DNA from: Megamonas hypermegale
Lineage (GTDB): Bacteria > Bacillota > Negativicutes > Selenomonadales > Selenomonadaceae
Direction of reading: 5' to 3'
Assembly (NCBI GenBank): GCA_002314325.1
Contig: DCFC01000036.1
Span: 94,422 to 118,227 of the forward strand
Length of the DNA: 23,806 nucleotides
In this document: positions 5,874-13,117 of the stretch, piece by piece
Layout: every line of letters starts with the position of its first letter
How positions within the stretch are numbered: the first letter of the stretch is position 1
Notes under the pieces: generated by a model
What the model was told of the DNA's origin: nothing
The model's input: only the letters and a program-made list of their open reading frames with translations
Database searches by the model: none
Made by a program: the position numbers and the translations under genes

Positions 5874-8549
5874 TTGAAACTGACTCCGATGATGCAGCAG
5901 TATCAGGCAGTAAAAAATGCTCATCCCGACCAGATATTGTTTTTCCGTCTGGGCGATTTCTATGAAATGTTCATGGATGACGCTCTGCTCGTTTCCAAAG
6001 AGCTGGAGCTTACGCTGACAAAGCGCAGTACGGCAGGCGACGGCATACCGATGTGCGGCGTGCCGTACCATTCCGCCGAACCGTATATCAACAAGCTCGT
6101 CAACCGCGGCTATAAAGTGGCCATCTGCGAGCAAATCGGCGACCCGAAGGCTAAGGGACTGACGAAACGCGAAGTAATCAAAATCGTTACGCCGGGTACG
6201 GTGATGAGCGAGGCGGCACTTTCGGGCAGCAAGAACAATTATATTACATTGATATATGAAGAAAATCAGCAGATTGTGCTGGCGGGAGCGGATATCACCA
6301 CCGGTGAATGTTTCTACGGCCTGTACGACGGCGCTGACCGCTGTCAGCTGCTGCTCGACGAACTGTACCGCCTGATGATGCCGGAACTTCTGCTCGTAAA
6401 ACCATTTTCATTTGAAGACAAGCTCCGCGATTTTCTTGCTTTGCGTATGCCGAACTGTCTTGTAAATGAAATGGACAGCGTTTCCGCTCATGTAGATGAC
6501 CGCATTATTCAGCATTTCAACGCACAGAACAGACCGGAGAACGAACAGGTGAAAAAAGCGGTGGCGACATTGCTTGATTATGCCCACGATACAGTCAAAA
6601 CGGATTTGAGCCACTTAAACCGCCTTACGTATCTTGACTCGTCCAAAGCACTGTTTATCGACACGTATACATTGCGCAATCTGGAAATAACCCGCAACCT
6701 GCGCGACGGCGGCAAGAAGGATACACTATATGATGTGCTCGACTTTACACGCACGGCTATGGGCAGCCGCCTGCTGCGCAAATGGCTGGAATATCCTCTG
6801 CTCAGCAAAAGACGTATAAACGCCCGCCTTGACGCGGTGGAAAATCTCGTCAATGAATTCTTTGTGCGCAACAACCTGCGTGAAATCATGAAAGATATCT
6901 ATGATTTTGAACGGCTTTTGACGCGCATGGAAATCGGCAGTGCCAACGCCCGCGACATGAATGCGTTGAAATCTTCTCTGCGCGTACTGCCGAGCGTGAA
7001 AAAACAGCTGGCGAAACTTTCCGCTCCGCTTTTGCAGAAAATCGACAGCAAAGTTCTGCTCTACAATGATTTGGTAGAGTTAATCGACAAAGCTATCGTG
7101 GATAATCCGGGCTTTTCCATCCGTGAGGGCGGCTTCATCAAAGACGGCTACAACAGCGAACTGGACGAATACCGTAATATCGCCCGCAACAGCAAGCGCT
7201 TGCTGCAGCAGATGGAAGAAGACGAAAAAGAAAAGACCGGCATTAAATCGCTGAAAATCGGCTACAACAAAGTTTTCGGCTATTATCTCGAAGTGCGCCA
7301 CAGCTCGACGGAAAAAGTGCCGGATTACTATATCCGCAAGCAGACGCTCGCCAATGCGGAACGCTACATTACACCGGAACTGAAAGAATTCGAAACGAAG
7401 ATACTCGGCGCGCAGGAAAAAATCGTGCAGATTGAATACAATCTGTTTACGCAGATACGCGAAGCTTTAAAGGAAAAAATCAGCTCCATTCAAGATACGG
7501 CGCATGAAATAGCGATTTTGGACGTGCTCGTAAGCCTGGCGCAGGCGGGAGCGGAATACAACTATATCCGTCCGCAGCTGGTGAGCGGCGGCGTAATCGA
7601 CATCAAGGACGGCCGCCATCCGCTGGTGGAACGCATTCTGGAACGCGATTTGTTTGTGCCGAACGATACGCATCTGGACAACGGACAGAATGAAATCATG
7701 ATTATCACCGGCCCGAATATGGCGGGTAAATCGACGTATATGCGCCAAACGGCACTACTCACTCTAATGGCGCAAATCGGCTCATTTATTCCGGCGCGGG
7801 AAGCGAAAATCTGCCCTGTGGATAAAATTTTTACCCGTATTGGCGCCAGCGACGACCTCGTCAGCGGTCAGAGCACGTTCATGGTGGAAATGAATGAAGT
7901 GGCGCATATTCTAAAATACGCTACGAAAGACAGCCTCGTCATCCTTGACGAAATTGGGCGCGGCACGAGTACGTACGACGGCATGAGCATTGCCCGCGCC
8001 GTTATCGAACATATCCGCGACAATATCGGCGCAAAAACGCTGTTTGCCACACATTATCACGAGCTGACCGACCTTGAAGATACGCAGCATGTGAAAAACT
8101 ACTGCATAGCCGTTAAGGAAAAAGGTACGGATGTAACGTTCCTGCGCCGCATTATTCCGGGCAGCGCCGACAAATCGTACGGTATTCACGTGGCGAAACT
8201 GGCAGGTCTTCCGCAAAACGTAGTGGAACGAGCGGAACATATTTTAGCTGACTTGGAACATTATGCCGCTGATAATACTTCGGTAAAATCCGATGAAAAA
8301 AACACTATAGAAAAGTCTGCTCCGGAAAAAGTCGAATATACAGCACCGGAATATAATGAAATCGAAGCGGCTGACAAGCCGAAAATAAATAAACTGAAAT
8401 TCCTGCAGGTGGCGGAAATGCCGACACTGTTCGGCGTGAGTATTTCCGTGCAGCTGAAGGAACTGGATTTAATGAGTATGACGCCGCTTGATGCTATGAA
8501 TAAATTGTATGAGCTTCAGCAGCAGGCAAAACAAGAGGACAACCTATGA
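5874..8549 (+). CDS. mutS: DNA mismatch repair protein MutS
   Basis: Recognises mismatches and small loops in DNA as an ATP-driven dimer. The 891-residue length is typical of MutS1. The N-terminal mismatch-binding domain contains FFRLGDFYEMF, with the Phe-x-Glu wedge motif (the FYE of that stretch). The connector, lever and clamp regions follow, and the C-terminal ABC-type ATPase carries Walker A GPNMAGKST (613-621), the Walker B Asp-Glu in VILDEIGRGTSTYDG (692-693) and the ATHYHELT switch histidine. A variable charged linker (about residues 800-850) precedes a short C-terminal helix. The start is TTG with GGAGGG (5861-5866) 7 nt upstream, partly inside the end of miaB. The stop overlaps mutL by 4 bp (ATGA), indicating translational coupling. 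Confidence 0.97.
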   Translation: MKLTPMMQQYQAVKNAHPDQILFFRLGDFYEMFMDDALLVSKELELTLTKRSTAGDGIPMCGVPYHSAEPYINKLVNRGYKVAICEQIGDPKAKGLTKREVIKIVTPGTVMSEAALSGSKNNYITLIYEENQQIVLAGADITTGECFYGLYDGADRCQLLLDELYRLMMPELLLVKPFSFEDKLRDFLALRMPNCLVNEMDSVSAHVDDRIIQHFNAQNRPENEQVKKAVATLLDYAHDTVKTDLSHLNRLTYLDSSKALFIDTYTLRNLEITRNLRDGGKKDTLYDVLDFTRTAMGSRLLRKWLEYPLLSKRRINARLDAVENLVNEFFVRNNLREIMKDIYDFERLLTRMEIGSANARDMNALKSSLRVLPSVKKQLAKLSAPLLQKIDSKVLLYNDLVELIDKAIVDNPGFSIREGGFIKDGYNSELDEYRNIARNSKRLLQQMEEDEKEKTGIKSLKIGYNKVFGYYLEVRHSSTEKVPDYYIRKQTLANAERYITPELKEFETKILGAQEKIVQIEYNLFTQIREALKEKISSIQDTAHEIAILDVLVSLAQAGAEYNYIRPQLVSGGVIDIKDGRHPLVERILERDLFVPNDTHLDNGQNEIMIITGPNMAGKSTYMRQTALLTLMAQIGSFIPAREAKICPVDKIFTRIGASDDLVSGQSTFMVEMNEVAHILKYATKDSLVILDEIGRGTSTYDGMSIARAVIEHIRDNIGAKTLFATHYHELTDLEDTQHVKNYCIAVKEKGTDVTFLRRIIPGSADKSYGIHVAKLAGLPQNVVERAEHILADLEHYAADNTSVKSDEKNTIEKSAPEKVEYTAPEYNEIEAADKPKINKLKFLQVAEMPTLFGVSISVQLKELDLMSMTPLDAMNKLYELQQQAKQEDNL

Positions 8550-10438
8550 CAATTCATATTTTAGATGACGTAACGGTCGACAAAATCGCTGCGGGCGAAG
8601 TGGTGGAACGGCCGGCTTCCGTCATAAAGGAACTGGTGGAAAACTCCATCGACGCGCAAGCCGATAAAATCGAAGTGGAAGTAACGGCGGGCGGAACGTC
8701 CTTCATGCGCGTTACGGACAACGGCACGGGCATGGACATGAAAAATGCCCGATTGTGCGTACTGCGCCATGCCACGAGCAAAATTCAGCAGGTGGATGAC
8801 CTCATGAAGATAAATACGCTCGGCTTCCGCGGCGAAGCACTGCCGTCCATTGCCGCCGTATCGCGCTTTACGCTCATGACCCGCCCGCAAAATGCCGATT
8901 TGGGCACTATGGTGAAAATAACGGGCGGCTCTACGGACGAAATCGAGGAAATCGGCTGCAATATCGGCACGACGATTAAAGTGGAGGATTTGTTCTTCAA
9001 CATACCGGCGCGCAAGAAATTTCTCAAAACGACGACTACGGAAGCGAACAAAATCAATGATTTCATTGTAAAACTCGCTTTTTCCAAACCGCATATCGCC
9101 TTTAAACTGATTAACAACAACAAAATGACGATAACGACGCCGGGCAATAATTCACTTTATGACGCCGTCGAATGTATCTACGGTGCTAAAGTCAGCGAAG
9201 AACTTCTGCCGGTGGAACTGGTCGATGAGGATATAAAAATCACCGGCTTTATCACGAAGCCGGCCGTTATCCGCAGTTCCCGTTCCTGGCAGACGCTGAT
9301 TGTGAACGGGCGCGTCATAACGAGCCGCATTATCTACAAAGCGATTGACAACGCCTACCATTCACTTCTGCCGAAAAGCGGCTATCCGTTCGTTGTGCTG
9401 AATATTGAAATTGACAAACGGACGGTGGATATCAACGTTCACCCGCAAAAAGCCGAAGTGAAATTCGAAGACGAAAGCCGTCTGTTCAAAGCCATATACA
9501 CGGCCGTTGCCGAAGCAGTTAAACCGAGCGGCAAACAGCAGCTCAGCGACTTTGCAGCACCGATTGCCGACAAGGTGCTGCATATACAAACGCAGGAAAA
9601 TCCGCCGAAACAGGCACCGCTATTTACTGCGTCGAAACAAAACACTGCCGCCGTGGCGGCAACACGGCAAAATTTGGACGATTTCCGCGCCGCTCAACAG
9701 CAGCTTCATCCGCAAAATGTACCGCTTCCAATAGAAAAATCAGCAAAACCGGCGGAAAATATTGTTAGAGAAAATCCGGCTGCAATAGATTTTTCGGCAA
9801 AGATAAATGTTCAGGAAAATAAATCCGCTGACTGCACCAACGACACGGAAAACATGCAAGAAGCCGCCAATCTGCTACCAATTGGACAGATTGACGCCTG
9901 CTTTATCGTGGCGCAAGGACCGAATGGCGGCATGTATATAATCGACCAGCACGCAGCGCACGAACGTATTTTATACGACAAATTCGCAAAACAGACGGAC
10001 AGAATAGCTGTTCAGCCGCTGCTTGTGCACTTAATCCTCGATGTAAATTCAGCGGAGAGCGATTTAATCGAACAATATCAAAGCACATTGTACGAACTCG
10101 GCTTTAATGCTGAACTTGCCGGACAAAATCAAATCCGTCTGAAAGAAATACCAGCGGACATTAAAAGCAGTGAAGCGGAAACGATTTTCCGCGAAATCCT
10201 GCATTCACTGGCGCAGCTTCATGCACCGACGCCGCAGGAAATCCGCCATTCCTGTCTTGCCATGACGGCCTGCAAAGCTGCCATCAAAGCCGGTGATATC
10301 TTAAATATCGCTCAGATGAAAATTATTTTGAACGAATTGGCAAGTACCACACTGCCGTATACCTGCCCGCACGGCAGACCGACAATCATCAAATTCAGCA
10401 CCTACGATTTGGAGAAAATGTTCAAACGGGTGCAGTAA
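8546..10438 (+). CDS. mutL: DNA mismatch repair protein MutL (endonuclease type)
   Basis: The mismatch-repair matchmaker and nicking enzyme. The N-terminal GHKL ATPase has IAAGEVVERPASVIKELVEN, DNGTGM and LGFRGEALPSI. A disordered linker (about residues 335-440, rich in Gln, Ala and Pro) joins it to the C-terminal dimerisation/endonuclease domain. That domain carries DQHAAHERILYD (from D467), SCLAMTACKAAIKAGD and CPHGRP (607-612), the metal-binding set of MutL proteins in bacteria without MutH. The usual second acidic residue of the DQHA(x)2E(x)4E motif is Asp rather than Glu. Length 630 is normal. It is translationally coupled to mutS. The genes often next in related genomes (miaA, hfq) are absent; an inverted repeat and a beta-lactamase gene follow. 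Confidence 0.96.
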   Translation: MTIHILDDVTVDKIAAGEVVERPASVIKELVENSIDAQADKIEVEVTAGGTSFMRVTDNGTGMDMKNARLCVLRHATSKIQQVDDLMKINTLGFRGEALPSIAAVSRFTLMTRPQNADLGTMVKITGGSTDEIEEIGCNIGTTIKVEDLFFNIPARKKFLKTTTTEANKINDFIVKLAFSKPHIAFKLINNNKMTITTPGNNSLYDAVECIYGAKVSEELLPVELVDEDIKITGFITKPAVIRSSRSWQTLIVNGRVITSRIIYKAIDNAYHSLLPKSGYPFVVLNIEIDKRTVDINVHPQKAEVKFEDESRLFKAIYTAVAEAVKPSGKQQLSDFAAPIADKVLHIQTQENPPKQAPLFTASKQNTAAVAATRQNLDDFRAAQQQLHPQNVPLPIEKSAKPAENIVRENPAAIDFSAKINVQENKSADCTNDTENMQEAANLLPIGQIDACFIVAQGPNGGMYIIDQHAAHERILYDKFAKQTDRIAVQPLLVHLILDVNSAESDLIEQYQSTLYELGFNAELAGQNQIRLKEIPADIKSSEAETIFREILHSLAQLHAPTPQEIRHSCLAMTACKAAIKAGDILNIAQMKIILNELASTTLPYTCPHGRPTIIKFSTYDLEKMFKRVQ

Positions 10439-10481
10439 AATACCAATCCGTTATGCTAGTAAAACATCGAGCCTTTAAGTC

Positions 10482-10553
10482 AGCAGTACAGTAAGTTTAT
10501 GTTCATTCGATGTTATCACTTAACCTTACTAAATATAAACTTACTGTACTGCT
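10482..10553. repeat. 19-bp perfect inverted repeat between mutL and the beta-lactamase gene
   Basis: The arms at 10482-10500 and 10535-10553 are perfect reverse complements (left arm AGCAGTACAGTAAGTTTAT); G-T and T-A pairs extend the stem inward. The loop is about 30 nt. No T-run follows, so it is not a canonical terminator. The loop can also pair with upstream sequence: 10507-10514 with 10463-10470 (TCGATGTT/AACATCGA) and 10518-10523 with 10475-10480 (ACTTAA/TTAAGT). The right arm plus flank recurs at window positions 1-36. Confidence 0.8.
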
Positions 10554-10597
10554 CTTAGAAATCAATAGATAAAAGTATACGAAAGGAATTGATTGCA

Positions 10598-11500
10598 ATG
10601 CCGCAGAAACTTATTTACGCTTTAGCTTTGTCGCTGTTGACCTTCTTATTTACCGCCTGTGCTTTTGCTCAGGAACAGCCAAAACCGATTGCTGATGACG
10701 ATAATAATAAGGAAACAAAAAACGCAACGCGACAGATTGACCTGAAAAATTATTTTGAAGGATTTAACGGTACGGCTATTTTTTATAATCCAGCTGAAGA
10801 AAAATACACGGTTTATAATAAAGAACTCAGTGAAAAACAGTCTTCGCCATGCTCTACTTTCAAAATTTTCTCCACCTATGTAGGTATTTTGACAGACAGT
10901 ATCGACCCGCAGAATTCTTTGCGCCGCTGGAACGGTACAACTTACTGGATGGACGAATGGAACAGGGATACTGACCTGGAAAACGCTGTGAAATATTCTT
11001 GCGTCTGGTATTTCCGCCGCGTTGTCAATGATATCGGTCCGGAAGCAATGCAAAAATATATCGACGAATATAATTACGGCAATAAGGACATCTCCGACTG
11101 GAACGGCACGATTAATACGAATGAAACTAATCCCGATTTAATCGGCTTTTGGATAGAGTCATCTTTGAAAATTTCGCCGAAAGAACAGACACAGGTACTG
11201 TATAAAATATTTACCGATTTAAAACAGACGGATAATCACGCCGTTGAAAACGAAATGAAGCGCGTTTTCCTCGTTTATGAAGATAAGGAAAAAAATCTTA
11301 AAATTTACGGCAAGACAGGTTTTGGCAGAGTGAACGGTGAAAATACCGACGCATGGTTTGTCGGCATGTATGAACTAGGCGGCAAGGAAAACTATTTTGC
11401 TATCCGTCTTGACGACCCGAAAAAAACGGAAAGCACCAGTGCCAAAGCTAAAGAAATCGCTTTGAATATCATCAAGGAAAAAGCCGCAGATTTATTCTAA
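10598..11500 (+). CDS. Class D (OXA-type) beta-lactamase, exported
   Basis: A serine beta-lactamase that opens penicillin-type rings outside the cytoplasm. All class D motifs are present: STFK (86-89, catalytic Ser86 and the lysine that is carboxylated in this class), SCV (134-136), YGN (160-162), a Trp in GFWIESSL (W185) and KTG (239-241). The pattern SPCSTFKIFST and SSCVWYF-like YSCVWYFRRV resembles the CDD group of clostridial class D enzymes (recall, not a search). Residues 1-24 are a signal peptide: LFTAC could be a lipobox with Cys21, or cleavage could occur after AFA. A charged spacer to about residue 48 follows. The ATG at 10598 is 10 nt after GAAAGGA; an in-frame TTG at 10589 is too close to it. 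No blaR/blaI regulator is adjacent. A strong terminator ends the gene. Confidence 0.92.
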   Translation: MPQKLIYALALSLLTFLFTACAFAQEQPKPIADDDNNKETKNATRQIDLKNYFEGFNGTAIFYNPAEEKYTVYNKELSEKQSSPCSTFKIFSTYVGILTDSIDPQNSLRRWNGTTYWMDEWNRDTDLENAVKYSCVWYFRRVVNDIGPEAMQKYIDEYNYGNKDISDWNGTINTNETNPDLIGFWIESSLKISPKEQTQVLYKIFTDLKQTDNHAVENEMKRVFLVYEDKEKNLKIYGKTGFGRVNGENTDAWFVGMYELGGKENYFAIRLDDPKKTESTSAKAKEIALNIIKEKAADLF

Positions 11501-11505
11501 ACACA

Positions 11506-11560
11506 AAAACAAAAATGGAAGTTATAACTAATTGAGGTATAGCTTCCATTTTTGTTTTCT
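11506..11560 (+). terminator. Terminator of the beta-lactamase gene
   Basis: A 21-bp stem with one G-T pair (11506-11526 with 11538-11558) and an 11-nt loop; the 3' side is T-rich. Its core (GGAAGTTATA...TATAGCTTCC) resembles the hairpin at 12405-12443. Confidence 0.85.
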
Positions 11561-11588
11561 TGATGTTTGTTATATTTTAGTGTATTAT
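11560..11588 (+). promoter_or_regulatory. Promoter of the small-protein/GNAT pair
   Basis: TTGATG (11560-11565) and TATTAT (11583-11588) are separated by 17 bp, directly after the terminator. The start would be near 11595, leaving a leader of under 20 nt with GAAAGGAG at 11598-11605. Confidence 0.65.
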
Positions 11589-11612
11589 AACAATATAGAA
11601 AGGAGATTTTTT

Positions 11613-11789
11613 ATGGCTACTAAAAGTATTTTAAAAACCATTGTTGTAGACAACAAAAAAGATTGCGAACTATTAATATCAACTTTAGAACGAGCAGAAC
11701 AGATTGCTAAACCCGAAAAACCATTATCTAAGAATTACAAACCTATTACTAAAGATGTTATAAATAAAATTTTTAAGAAAACAGCATAA
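11613..11789 (+). CDS. Small protein (58 aa) paired with a GNAT-fold gene, possible antitoxin
   Basis: An uncharacterised basic protein, MATKSILKTIVVDNKKDC at its N-terminus. It has a predicted beta strand (TIVVDN), a helix (residues about 17-32, KDCELLISTLERAEQIAK), a Pro/Lys-rich linker and a short C-terminal basic helix (KDVINKIFKKTA). The reading frame extends upstream to 11532, but GAAAGGAG 7 nt before the ATG at 11613 fixes the start. The next gene begins 6 nt after its stop and lacks a good ribosome binding site of its own, so the two are probably translationally coupled. The small-first order is what type II toxin-antitoxin pairs show, but no ribbon-helix-helix or other DNA-binding fold is evident. 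The toxin-antitoxin role is inference. Confidence 0.72.
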   Translation: MATKSILKTIVVDNKKDCELLISTLERAEQIAKPEKPLSKNYKPITKDVINKIFKKTA

Positions 11790-11795
11790 CCGATT

Positions 11796-12404
11796 ATGAA
11801 AGATTATTTTATTACAAACCTAGATGAATTATTAAATAATAGCACAGAACAAGATTTACAAACATTCTTACTATCTTATGAAAACAATCTAAACAAAGAC
11901 ATTGATAAGTTTTTAAAGCATAAGGCGATTAACTTTTCTAAACAAGGTTTAGCAAAAACATATTTGGTTATTGTCCTATGTAATGACAATCCTATAATAG
12001 CAGGTTATTTTTCTTTAGCAAATAAAGGATTTTATGTTAACACCACAGAAAAAACTTTAAGTAATAAGATGCGTAGCAAACTTTCTCGATTTGTTTATAC
12101 AGAAAAAGGTATACAGCAAGCGTTAGTTCCAGCTCCTTTAATTGCTCAAATTGGAAAAAATACATTATATCCGGATTTGATTTTGGGAGATGACCTTATT
12201 GCATTAGCTTGCAATAAAGTAAAAGAAGCTCAGAATATTATCAGTGGGAAATTTGTGTATCTTGAATGTGAGGATAACCCAAAGTTATTACAATTTTATC
12301 AAAGAAACAATTTTACAGTATTTAAGCAAAGAAAATTAGATAGTGATGAAGAAAGCGATTTTAAAGAGAAACATCTTTTGCAATTAATAAAATTTCTTAA
12401 ATAA
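11796..12404 (+). CDS. GNAT-like N-acetyltransferase of phage/mobile-element type
   Basis: A 202-residue protein with a divergent GNAT fold. The N-terminal about 50 residues are helical (NKDIDKFLKHKAINFSKQGLAKTYLVI). The central strands include IIAGYFSLANKGFYV, then APLIAQIGKN where family members bind acetyl-CoA, and the end has KFVYLECEDNPKLLQFYQRNNF, the typical GNAT motif-B helix-strand pattern. I recall similar proteins in Bacillota phages and mobile elements, often next to a short upstream gene. The substrate is unknown. Candidates include an aminoacyl-tRNA (as with TacT or AtaT toxins) or a small molecule. The AT-rich codon use differs from flanking core genes. No strong Shine-Dalgarno precedes the ATG, supporting coupling to the 58-aa gene. 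Confidence 0.75.
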   Translation: MKDYFITNLDELLNNSTEQDLQTFLLSYENNLNKDIDKFLKHKAINFSKQGLAKTYLVIVLCNDNPIIAGYFSLANKGFYVNTTEKTLSNKMRSKLSRFVYTEKGIQQALVPAPLIAQIGKNTLYPDLILGDDLIALACNKVKEAQNIISGKFVYLECEDNPKLLQFYQRNNFTVFKQRKLDSDEESDFKEKHLLQLIKFLK

Positions 12405-12443
12405 GGGAGCTATAATCTATTACAGGTCATAGCTCCCATTTTA
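12405..12443 (+). terminator. Terminator after the GNAT-like gene
   Basis: GGGAGCTAT (12405-12413) pairs with ATAGCTCCC (12429-12437), followed by ATTTTAT. It begins at the base after the stop codon. Roughly three quarters of its positions match the terminator before the cassette (core 11516-11552), in the same orientation. A weak promoter (TTACAG 12420-12425, TATAAA 12442-12447, 16-bp spacer) may overlap it for the next gene. Confidence 0.7.
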
Positions 12444-12467
12444 TAAAATATTTTTAGGAGTAGTCGT

Positions 12468-13046
12468 ATGAAGAAAATTTTATTATTAACGATATTATTG
12501 TGCTTCATCTTTTCATCAATAAGTTTTGCTCATGTAAGAACTGCTTCTGAGCCAGAATGGGATGGATTTTATTCTCTTACAAATCAATCTGTTACAAGAC
12601 CCATATGGGGCGGAGCAAGGTTACAATACGGATTTACTAAATATACTAACGGCATAACAACTGAATATTGGTTTAGACTAGACAAAAATAAAGATGAAGA
12701 TAAATTATTGCCTTATGCTACTTTAATTGTTGATAATATTGAATATCCTATAATAGCAGTTAAAAATCCAGATGTTAAATATACAGAAGCAGGATTGAGC
12801 TTAATTGACGTTGCTGTTGGAGCTCATGTTATGCAACAAGGAGTAATTAGATATTTTCCATTATCAAATGATTTAATTTTAAAAATTAAATCAGCAAAAA
12901 AAATACATTTAAAATTTGATACCGTTGATCGAATAAACCGTACAGTTACAATTCCAAGCGATTTATTAGAAGCAATGCAAACTACTATAGATACACCATT
13001 TGAAGAAATCAAAAAACTATGGCAACCAAACAATGATGAAGAATAA
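12468..13046 (+). CDS. Exported protein of unknown function
   Basis: A 192-residue protein that I do not recognise. Residues 1-21 are a clear Sec signal peptide (basic start, long hydrophobic core, SISFA then H), with cleavage probably after SFA. The mature part is predicted mainly beta: it has a Trp/Tyr-rich segment (WDGFYSLTNQSVTRPIWGGARLQYGF is the region around residues 30-56), a stretch of alternating polar and hydrophobic residues, and an acidic C-terminal helix ending NNDEE. No cysteine remains in the mature chain, so no lipobox or disulfides. TTAGGAG lies 7 nt before the ATG. It has its own terminator and AT-rich codon use like the preceding pair, suggesting the same acquired segment. 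Confidence 0.7.
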   Translation: MKKILLLTILLCFIFSSISFAHVRTASEPEWDGFYSLTNQSVTRPIWGGARLQYGFTKYTNGITTEYWFRLDKNKDEDKLLPYATLIVDNIEYPIIAVKNPDVKYTEAGLSLIDVAVGAHVMQQGVIRYFPLSNDLILKIKSAKKIHLKFDTVDRINRTVTIPSDLLEAMQTTIDTPFEEIKKLWQPNNDEE

Positions 13047-13049
13047 CTA

Positions 13050-13082
13050 AAAAGACTAGGAATAATCTTCCTAGTCTTTTCT
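13050..13082 (+). terminator. Terminator of the unknown exported protein
   Basis: A 12-bp perfect stem (13050-13061 with 13069-13080) with a 7-nt loop and T-run on the plus strand. The A-run on the left lets it also act against minus-strand transcription from the MFS gene. Confidence 0.82.
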
Positions 13083-13117
13083 ATTGCATTTTATTCAACA
13101 AAAATTCTCTTTTATTT

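Noticed and set aside
8561..9094. Long antisense reading frame (177 codons) inside mutL
   Set aside because: It lies wholly within a well-supported mutL frame, has no family features and reflects codon bias of the sense gene. The same applies to other antisense frames over mutS, miaB, glyS and the MFS gene.
10589..10597. TTG start at 10589 for the beta-lactamase
   Set aside because: The Shine-Dalgarno GAAAGGA ends one base before it, while the ATG at 10598 has a normal 10-nt spacing and a proper signal peptide.
10598..11500. BlaR1/MecR sensor instead of a beta-lactamase
   Set aside because: There is only a signal peptide and no multi-helix membrane or metalloprotease region; full length and all class D motifs fit a free enzyme.
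11506..12443. Integron gene cassette with attC sites
   Set aside because: The bracketing hairpins end in T-runs like terminators, lack R'/R'' core sites, and no integrase gene is in view.
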